Assembly: GCF_008329535.1 (NCBI RefSeq) | Contig: NZ_NPKR01000007.1 | Span: 62,001-126,000 of the forward strand | Reading direction: 5' to 3' | Origin: Mycolicibacterium sp. P1-18 | GTDB lineage: Bacteria > Actinomycetota > Actinomycetes > Mycobacteriales > Mycobacteriaceae | Length of the DNA: 64,000 nt | Part shown: one piece after another, positions 58,940-64,000 of the stretch | Layout of the letters: every line of letters begins with the position of its first letter | Numbering within the stretch: the stretch's first letter is position 1 | Translations under genes and position numbers: made by a program | Notes under the pieces: generated by a model | Told to the model about the DNA's origin: nothing | Seen by the model: only the letters and a program-made list of their open reading frames with translations | Databases searched by the model: none

Positions 58940-59030
58940 TGAGAACGTTAAAACGGCAGCACGGCGTCACGTTTACGCAGGGAATCATCGCGGTGAACAG
59001 CGCGTGTGACACTTTGTGATCATTCCGTGA

Positions 59031-59046
59031 TGTGACGCAAATCACT
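59031..59046. promoter_or_regulatory. CRP-like site upstream of rpfA
   Basis: TGTGACGCAAATCACT matches the mycobacterial CRP consensus TGTGA-N6-TCACA in 9 of 10 positions. It is about 95 bases before the candidate rpfA transcription start. rpfA is a known CRP target in M. tuberculosis. Confidence 0.65.
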
Positions 59047-59047
59047 C

Positions 59048-59296
59048 TTATCCGCCCGCGAAGGGCGGTAAGACATCGACGGTCTGGTTTGTTGCAAGCG
59101 GCTTTTCGAGGTCTCGCACCGCGATTTCGTCGCACAGGAACGAACACCGGTCGAGCACGGCGGACAGCACTGCGCTGCGCGCGCGGAGGTCGGCGACGAG
59201 GTCGGCCACCGTCGCCCCCGGTGCCAACGACACCGTCTCGGCCTCCACGCCCGCGGCGGCCCGCGCCGCGGCGAAGTACCGCACCGTCACGTCCAT
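59048..59296 (-). CDS. moaD: Molybdopterin synthase small subunit MoaD
   Basis: An 82-aa ubiquitin-fold protein starting ATG at 59296: MDVTVRYFAAARAAAGVEAETVSL..VADLVADLRARSAVLSAVLDRCSFLCDEIAV..VDVLPPFAGG. The C-terminal Gly-Gly receives sulfur as a thiocarboxylate and passes it to precursor Z in MoaE. Two bases separate it from moaA. Confidence 0.94.
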   Translation of the reverse strand: MDVTVRYFAAARAAAGVEAETVSLAPGATVADLVADLRARSAVLSAVLDRCSFLCDEIAVRDLEKPLATNQTVDVLPPFAGG

Positions 59297-59298
59297 CG

Positions 59299-60354
59299 TC
59301 AGCCGCCGATGGCGCTCATGGGGCGATCCGGCTGCTGGAAGCCGGGCTCGTTGATTCCGTGGCCGGCGGGCTTGGCCCACATGGCGGCGCGCCAGGCCGC
59401 CTCGACGGCCTCGTCGTCGGCGCCGCGACGCATCAGGAGCCGCAGGTCGGTCTCCTCGCGCGAGAACAGACAGCTGCGGACCTGACCGTCGGCGGTGAGC
59501 CGCGTCCGGTCGCACGCCCCGCAGAAGGCATCGGAGACCGACGCGATCACGCCCACCGTGCCCTCGCCGCCGTCCACCCGCCACAGCTGGGCGGGCGCTG
59601 AGCCCCGCGGGGCGGCGTCGGGCACCAGGTCGAACTCGCGCCGCAGGGTGCCGAGGATCAGGTCCGCGTCGATCGTCTTGTCGCGCTGCCACTGATGCCC
59701 GGCGTCGAGCGGCATCTGCTCGATGATGCGCAGCTGATAGCCGTGGTCGAGGCAGAACCGCAGGAGTGCGACGGCGTCGTCGAGCCCGGTCACCGGATCC
59801 AGCACGGCGTTGACCTTCACCGGCGACAACCCGACCTCGGCCGCCGCGGCGAGGCCCGCGAGGACGTCCTTGAGGCGGTCGCGGCGGGTGATGCGGGCGA
59901 AGTGCTCGGGGTTCACCGTGTCGAGTGAGACGTTGACCCGGTCGAGGCCGGCGGCCTTCAGCGCGGCAGCCCGGCGGACCAGCCCGATGCCGTTGGTGGT
60001 GACCGCCGTCTTCGGGCGCGGCCGCAGCGCCGTCGCCGCCGCAATGGCCCCCTCGAGGTTCCGCGACAGCAGCGGCTCTCCACCCGTGAAGCGGACGTTG
60101 GTGATCCCGAGACGTGTCACGGCGATGGACAGGAGCCTGGCCAGCTCGTCGGCGCTCAGGAGGTCGTCGCCCGGCAGCCAGTCGAGACCCTCGGCGGGCA
60201 TGCAGTAGGTGCAGCGCAGATTGCAGCGATCGGTGAGCGACACCCGCAGATCGGTGGCGGCCCTGCCGAAGGTGTCGAGCAGCGGGCCGTCCGTCGGTGC
60301 ACCGACGGGTGCCGCCCGCCGCACCGACGGCATGCCAAGGGCCGTTCCCGTCAC
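59299..60354 (-). CDS. moaA: GTP 3',8-cyclase MoaA (radical SAM)
   Basis: The 351-aa enzyme starts GTG at 60354, overlapping the YccF stop. The radical SAM cluster motif CNLRCTYC and the second cluster cysteines (CGACDRTRLTADGQVRSC) are intact, with VRFTGGEPLL and NVSLDTVNPEHFARITRRD. It makes the first molybdenum-cofactor intermediate from GTP. Ends in the usual Gly-Gly. Confidence 0.94.
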   Translation of the reverse strand: MTGTALGMPSVRRAAPVGAPTDGPLLDTFGRAATDLRVSLTDRCNLRCTYCMPAEGLDWLPGDDLLSADELARLLSIAVTRLGITNVRFTGGEPLLSRNLEGAIAAATALRPRPKTAVTTNGIGLVRRAAALKAAGLDRVNVSLDTVNPEHFARITRRDRLKDVLAGLAAAAEVGLSPVKVNAVLDPVTGLDDAVALLRFCLDHGYQLRIIEQMPLDAGHQWQRDKTIDADLILGTLRREFDLVPDAAPRGSAPAQLWRVDGGEGTVGVIASVSDAFCGACDRTRLTADGQVRSCLFSREETDLRLLMRRGADDEAVEAAWRAAMWAKPAGHGINEPGFQQPDRPMSAIGG

Positions 60355-60740
60355 GCGAAGACGCCCTGGTTCGTGGGCACGATCTCCTTGCCGAGGGGGA
60401 ACAGCGACACCGGGATGAGCTTGAGGTTGGCCAGCGCCAACGGGATGCCGATGATCGTCACCGCCATGGCGATCGCGGTGAGGACGTGTCCGATCGCGAG
60501 CCAGATGCCGCACAGGACCACCCAGATCACGTTGCCGACCATCGCGCCTGCGCCCGCGCCGGGCTTGTCGACGACGGTCTGACCGAACGGCCAGAGGGCG
60601 TACACCCCGATGCGGAATGCCGCGAAGCCGAACGGGATGGTGACGATCAGGATGAAGCACAGAATGCCGGCGAGAAAGTATCCGAGGGCCAGCCAGAGGC
60701 CACCGAAGATCAACCAGACGACGTTCAGTATTAGGCGCAT
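60351..60740 (-). CDS. YccF domain membrane protein
   Basis: A 129-aa protein with two YccF repeats (LILNVVWLIFGGLWLALGYFLAGILCFILIVTIPFGFAAFRIGVYALWPFG and MVGNVIWVVLCGIWLAIGHVLTAIAMAVTIIGIPLALANLKLIPVSLFPLG), four transmembrane helices. Inner-membrane protein of unknown role, coupled to moaA. Confidence 0.87.
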   Translation of the reverse strand: MRLILNVVWLIFGGLWLALGYFLAGILCFILIVTIPFGFAAFRIGVYALWPFGQTVVDKPGAGAGAMVGNVIWVVLCGIWLAIGHVLTAIAMAVTIIGIPLALANLKLIPVSLFPLGKEIVPTNQGVFA

Positions 60741-60811
60741 GTCTCCTCCAGCGGTGGCTTCCAGCCTACCGACAGGTGGTCGAGCAGTAACGGCTGCAGG
60801 TGGCGTCCTTG

Positions 60812-60817
60812 TAGGAT
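60812..60817 (+). promoter_or_regulatory. -10 of the cold-shock gene
   Basis: TAGGAT, about 7 bases before a likely start near 60824, giving a 55-base leader for the gene at 60879. Confidence 0.5.
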
Positions 60818-60826
60818 CATTGCATT

Positions 60827-60850
60827 CGCGTCCCGCACGAGTGGGACGCG
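60827..60850 (+). promoter_or_regulatory. Leader hairpin of the cold-shock mRNA
   Basis: CGCGTCCC-GCACGAGT-GGGACGCG, a perfect 8-bp stem at the 5' end of the leader. Could stabilise the mRNA or act as a thermosensitive element; it does not cover the start codon. Confidence 0.5.
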
Positions 60851-60878
60851 TTCATTGCGAAACGAGCGGGTGAGTTCA

Positions 60879-61289
60879 GTGCCGACCGGCAAGGTGAAGT
60901 GGTACAGCGCCGAGAAGGGCTTCGGCTTCGTGTCCCAGGAGGAAGGCGAGGACGTCTACGTGGGCTCCTCGGCGCTTCCCGCTGGGGTTCAGGAGCTCAA
61001 GGCGGGCCAGAAGGTCGAGTTCGGCATCGCGGCCGGCCGCCGCGGCCCCCAGGCGTTGAGTCTCAAGGTCGTCGAACCGCCGCCGAGCGTGGCACGCGCA
61101 CGCCGCGAAGCGTCCGCCCCCGAGCACAAGCACACCCCCGACGAGCTGCACGGCATGGTCGAGGACATGATCACCCTCCTCGAGGGATCCGTGCAGCCGG
61201 AGCTGCGCAAGGGCAAGTACCCCGACCGCAAGACCGCTCGGCGCATCTCCGAGGTGGTCAAGGCGGTCGCGCAGGAGCTCGACGCTTGA
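60879..61289 (+). CDS. cspB: Cold-shock domain protein with C-terminal extension
   Basis: The 136-aa protein starts GTG at 60879. CSD at 1-65: PTGKVKWYSAEKGFGFVSQEEGEDVYVGSSAL with RNP1 KGFGFV and RNP2 EDVYVG (usual His/Phe partly replaced). It is about twice the length of a classic Csp because of a helical tail (HTPDELHGMVEDMITLLEGSVQPELRKGKYPDRKTARRISEVVKAVAQEL). It should bind single-stranded RNA/DNA; the tail may mediate oligomerisation or protein contacts. Confidence 0.9.
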   Translation: MPTGKVKWYSAEKGFGFVSQEEGEDVYVGSSALPAGVQELKAGQKVEFGIAAGRRGPQALSLKVVEPPPSVARARREASAPEHKHTPDELHGMVEDMITLLEGSVQPELRKGKYPDRKTARRISEVVKAVAQELDA

Positions 61290-61323
61290 CTTCGTGCCGC
61301 CGAGCGTCGACTTCTCGACGCCG

Positions 61324-62199
61324 TCAGGCGGTTTCGGCGACGAATACTCCACGCTCGCGCAACGCCGCCCGGACGCGTTGCACGACGACGTGCGGGCGGC
61401 GACGCAGCATCTCACCGCTGACCCGCACGACGAGCCAGCCCAACTCGCCCAATTCGGCGATCCGGTCGATGTCTCGACTCCGCTGACGCGGGTCGGTCCA
61501 ATGCTGGGCACCGTCGAACTCGACGGCCACCAAGGCGTCGCGCCAACCCATGTCGAGGCGGGCGACGAAACGACCGCATGCGTCGTAGACCTCGATCTGG
61601 GTGTGCGTCGGGCGTAGCCCGGCCGCGGTGAGGACGAGCCGGGTACGGGTTTCCTGCGGGGACTCTGCGCCCGAGTCGCTGAGTTGGAGCACGCGGCGCA
61701 GTTGCCGGATGCCCCGCGCGCCCTGGTGCCGTTGGGCGATTGCGTGAATCGATCCGACGTCCACCCCCGTCGCCTGGCGCAGCGCGTCGACTCTGACGAC
61801 GGCCGTCTCGAGTCCTGGCACCCTGCCGACGTCGAACGCGGTGCGGGCGGCGGTGGTCGCCGGCATGCCGCGACGGCTGCACACCTCGTCGGGCGCGAGG
61901 ACGTCGCTGTGCAGCACGATGCCGTCGACCTTGTCGCGGCCCGGCCGGTTCAGTTCGGCAGGGAGCTCGGCGTCCACCCACCGCGCCCCGTGCAACGCGG
62001 ATGCGGACATGCCGGCGAGGACGCCCAGGCGCCGCGACCACAGCCACGCTGCGACGGCCTTGTCGATCGCGTCGAGTGGAGCACCACGGGGCACGTAGAC
62101 GTTGCGGTGGACGGCGACGTACGCGTTCCGAAGCCCGTGGTTGGTGACGGCACCGGCGGCGAGGGCCTCGGTGCCGACGAACGGCCAGCGCGGGGACAC
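61324..62199 (-). CDS. DUF559 endonuclease-like protein
   Basis: The 291-aa protein has an N-terminal AbiEi-type winged-helix-like region (LRNAYVAVHRNVYVPRGAPLDAIDKAVAAWLWSRRLGVLAGMSASALHGARW) and a C-terminal PD-(D/E)XK/Vsr-like DUF559 domain (YDACGRFVARLDMGWRDALVAVEFDGAQHWTDPRQRSRDIDRIAELGELGWLVVRVSGEML). The D..E.D triad looks conserved. Very common singletons in mycobacteria, role unknown; the AbiEi-like half hints at an antitoxin ancestry. Confidence 0.82.
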   Translation of the reverse strand: MSPRWPFVGTEALAAGAVTNHGLRNAYVAVHRNVYVPRGAPLDAIDKAVAAWLWSRRLGVLAGMSASALHGARWVDAELPAELNRPGRDKVDGIVLHSDVLAPDEVCSRRGMPATTAARTAFDVGRVPGLETAVVRVDALRQATGVDVGSIHAIAQRHQGARGIRQLRRVLQLSDSGAESPQETRTRLVLTAAGLRPTHTQIEVYDACGRFVARLDMGWRDALVAVEFDGAQHWTDPRQRSRDIDRIAELGELGWLVVRVSGEMLRRRPHVVVQRVRAALRERGVFVAETA

Positions 62200-62312
62200 A
62201 CGGTTAGGACTCGAAACGGTTCACGGTGGTTCCCCAGGCTCTCGAACGTCGACCTTTCGTCGACGTCTCGTGGACTCATCGACGTCAAGTCCACGCTCGG
62301 TGGGGAACACTG

Positions 62313-63323
62313 GTGCCCGTGACCTACGTCAACCCCGAGGGCGACTTCAACCGCGACACCAAGTACATCGAAACGCGCATCACGGCCGACGGTCGCGACG
62401 GCTATCCCGTGGAGGCGGGCCGCTACCGGCTGGTGGTCGCCCGCGCGTGCCCGTGGGCCAACCGCGCGATCATCGTCCGGCGCCTGCTCGGGCTGGAAGA
62501 CGCGCTCTCCATTGGTTTCTGCGGGCCGACGCACGACGAGCGCAGCTGGACCTTCGACCTCGACCCCGGCGGCGTCGACCCCGTCCTACGGATCCCGCGG
62601 CTGCAGGACGCCTACTTCGCGAGGTTCCCGGACTACTCCAAGGGCATCACGGTGCCCGCGATCGTGGATGTGCCGACGGGCGCGGTGGTCACCAACGACT
62701 TCCCCCGGATGACCCTCGACCTGTCCACGGAGTGGACCGAGTTCCACCGTCCGGGCGCGCCGCAGCTGTATCCGGAGGCGCTGCGGTCGGAGATCGACGA
62801 GGTGTCGCAACGGATCTACACCGAGGTGAACAACGGCGTCTACCGGTGCGGGTTCGCCGGCTCGCAGGACGCGTACGAGGCGGCCTACGACCGACTGTTC
62901 ACCGCTCTGGACTGGCTGTCGGAAAGGCTTGCCAGCCAACGGTTCCTGGTGGGCGACACCATCACCGAGGCCGACGTCCGGCTGTTCACGACGCTCGCCC
63001 GCTTCGATCCCGTCTACCACGGGCACTTCAAGTGCAACCGGCAGAAGCTCGCCGAGATGCCCGTGCTGTGGGCGTACGCGCGCGACCTGTTCCAGACCCC
63101 CGGCTTCGGGGACACCGTCGACTTCGTCCAGATCAAGACGCACTACTACGTGGTGCACGCCGACATCAACCCCACCCAGGTGGTGCCCAAGGGCCCGGAC
63201 CTTTCCAACTGGTTGACCCCGCACGGCCGGGAAGAGCTGGGCGGCAGGCCCTTCGGTGACGGCACGCCGCCGGGGCCGACGCGCGAAGGCGAGCGGGTGC
63301 CCGCCGACCACTCGGCGGGTTAG
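62313..63323 (+). CDS. Xi-class glutathione-transferase-like protein
   Basis: The 336-aa protein starts GTG at 62313 (GGGG seven bases upstream); GTG at 62319 is possible. It has the glutathionyl-hydroquinone reductase motif CPWA (LVVARACPWANRAIIVRRLLGLEDALSIGF), the helical C-terminal domain with VGDTITEADVRLFTTLARFDPVYHGHFKCN and QIKTHYYVVHADINPTQVVPKGP. As mycobacteria lack glutathione, it probably works on mycothiol adducts of quinones. Confidence 0.9.
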   Translation: MPVTYVNPEGDFNRDTKYIETRITADGRDGYPVEAGRYRLVVARACPWANRAIIVRRLLGLEDALSIGFCGPTHDERSWTFDLDPGGVDPVLRIPRLQDAYFARFPDYSKGITVPAIVDVPTGAVVTNDFPRMTLDLSTEWTEFHRPGAPQLYPEALRSEIDEVSQRIYTEVNNGVYRCGFAGSQDAYEAAYDRLFTALDWLSERLASQRFLVGDTITEADVRLFTTLARFDPVYHGHFKCNRQKLAEMPVLWAYARDLFQTPGFGDTVDFVQIKTHYYVVHADINPTQVVPKGPDLSNWLTPHGREELGGRPFGDGTPPGPTREGERVPADHSAG

Positions 63324-63808
63324 GGCCAGACCGTCTTGACCGACCACTCCGCGTGGGGCCACGGGAACTCGTTGTTCTGGGCGTCGCGGACGAGGGTGGG
63401 CAATTGCACCGCGAACCCGGTCAGCCGGCCGCGGCGCGGGTCGACCGTCGGGATGGTGACCGCCAGCGTGCTGTTGGGCCGGAACTCCGAGACGGCGGGT
63501 TCGCCGTCGCCCTCGTAGGCGCGCAGCAGTACCCACGGCGCCCGCGCGATCGACGGCGGCACGGACAGCTGAATGGGATTGCGCCAGCTGACCACCAGCG
63601 TGCCGACCGTCTTGGGGACGTCGCACTCGGTGATGACGAAGACGTCGCAGTAGCGGTACGGGCCCACCCGCACCAATTGCTCACGGGTGTAGGCACTGAT
63701 CTCGGGATGCTTCGGCACCGGGGTTCGACTGAGCTGCCACACCAGGGCGCCGGTGATCAGAGTCGCCGCCAACGTCACGCAGGCCAGGATGATCGCGACG
63801 CGCTTCAT
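63320..63808 (-). CDS. DUF2771 exported protein
   Basis: A 162-aa protein starting ATG at 63808 (MKRVAIILACVTLAATLITGALVW), a single hydrophobic anchor followed by an extracytoplasmic beta-rich domain with two cysteines (YRYCDVFVITECDVPKTVGTLVVSWRNPIQLSVPPSIARAPWVLLRAYEGD). Matches the Rv0875c/DUF2771 type. Overlaps the stop of the transferase gene by four bases and the MFS stop by four at its start. Confidence 0.83.
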   Translation of the reverse strand: MKRVAIILACVTLAATLITGALVWQLSRTPVPKHPEISAYTREQLVRVGPYRYCDVFVITECDVPKTVGTLVVSWRNPIQLSVPPSIARAPWVLLRAYEGDGEPAVSEFRPNSTLAVTIPTVDPRRGRLTGFAVQLPTLVRDAQNNEFPWPHAEWSVKTVWP

Positions 63809-64000
63809 TCGCGCACCGCCGACGCCGTGCCACGGCTCTCCTGCTCGGCGAACACCGGCCGGTTGCCGCCGAGCCCCGGGATCAGCGAATCGCCGCCGTT
63901 GCTCACCAGGGTCTGCGCGAGCCCGAGGATCAGCACGGCGGTGATCGCCGTGAAGCCCACCCACAGATCGGTGTAGATCAGCACGCCCATCGCGCCGCCG
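63805..64000 (-). CDS. C-terminal end of a membrane protein, probable MFS transporter
   Basis: Only the last 64 codons are in the window: ..GVLIYTDLWVGFTAITAVLILGLAQTLVSNGGDSLIPGLGGNRPVFAEQESRGTASAVRE, one terminal transmembrane helix and a polar tail. TGA overlaps the DUF2771 ATG. By position it corresponds to Rv0876c, an MFS-like protein; the fragment alone only shows a membrane protein. Confidence 0.6.
   Translation of the reverse strand, partial: GGAMGVLIYTDLWVGFTAITAVLILGLAQTLVSNGGDSLIPGLGGNRPVFAEQESRGTASAVRE

Overview
The window reads as a chromosomal segment of a high-GC actinobacterium of the family Mycobacteriaceae, most likely a Mycolicibacterium-type rapid grower. It carries mshD (mycothiol), the mannan factor lmeA, desA1 (mycolate precursor desaturation), rpfA, the fadA/fadB pair, an XPB-type helicase and leaderless GTG/ATG starts. 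Gene order follows the M. tuberculosis Rv0813c-Rv0826, tRNA Lys/Glu/Asp/Phe and Rv0858c-Rv0876c blocks. That synteny is from memory and no search was run.

Left block (1-19.6 kb). A minus-strand sulfur operon (DUF4395, CysA-type thiosulfate sulfurtransferase, SseC, a tiny membrane protein and the start of a nitrobindin-like gene) is preceded by a leaderless 30-codon ORF ending in a cysteine cluster. A membrane thioredoxin and lmeA diverge from glnR-mshD. The pstS-pstC-pstA-pstB phosphate operon follows behind an 11-bp-period RegX3-like repeat, and phoU has a similar site. Then come an MDR reductase/MarR pair, an LCP ligase, dusB, desA1, two tandem secreted paralogues, a TetR/DUF2236 pair and a lipoprotein.

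Island (19977-30269). Next to tRNA-Lys, Glu, Asp and Phe, the 3' end of tRNA-Phe is duplicated as a 39-bp direct repeat bounding a 10.25-kb integrative element. It encodes a tyrosine integrase, a leaderless Cro/CI-like repressor, an excisionase, a replication initiator with five iterons inside its own gene, a string of overlapping small genes and a small-terminase candidate, but no large terminase, portal, capsid or tail gene. This is the layout of a phage satellite. Its right arm carries cargo: an unrecognised 172-aa protein, an ImmA/IrrE-type peptidase coupled to a membrane protein, a proteasome-fold Ntn hydrolase coupled to a Ser/Thr-rich peptide, and an HTH gene split by a probable one-base frameshift from a domain with an RMF-like motif.

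Middle block (30.4-45.5 kb). GAF-GGDEF cyclase, NmrA protein, secreted peptide, polyprenyl-phosphate sugar transferase, GAF protein, cation diffusion facilitator, UBP-type zinc finger, zwf, SRPBCC protein, CaiB/Mcr-type CoA enzyme, F420-type oxidoreductase, a transporter pair with a degenerate ATPase and a YhgE/Pip membrane protein, dapC-like aminotransferase and an old yellow enzyme.

Right block (45.5-64 kb). fadA-fadB with a strong terminator, PPOX-fold and GAF-ANTAR proteins, a second LLM oxidoreductase, a VOC protein, XPB helicase and its partner, moaC-mog-moaE converging on rpfA, an rpfA leader with a c-di-AMP (ydaO-type) riboswitch and an upstream CRP-like site, moaD-moaA-yccF, a cold-shock protein, a DUF559 protein, a Xi-class glutathione-transferase-like protein, a DUF2771 protein and the end of a probable MFS transporter.
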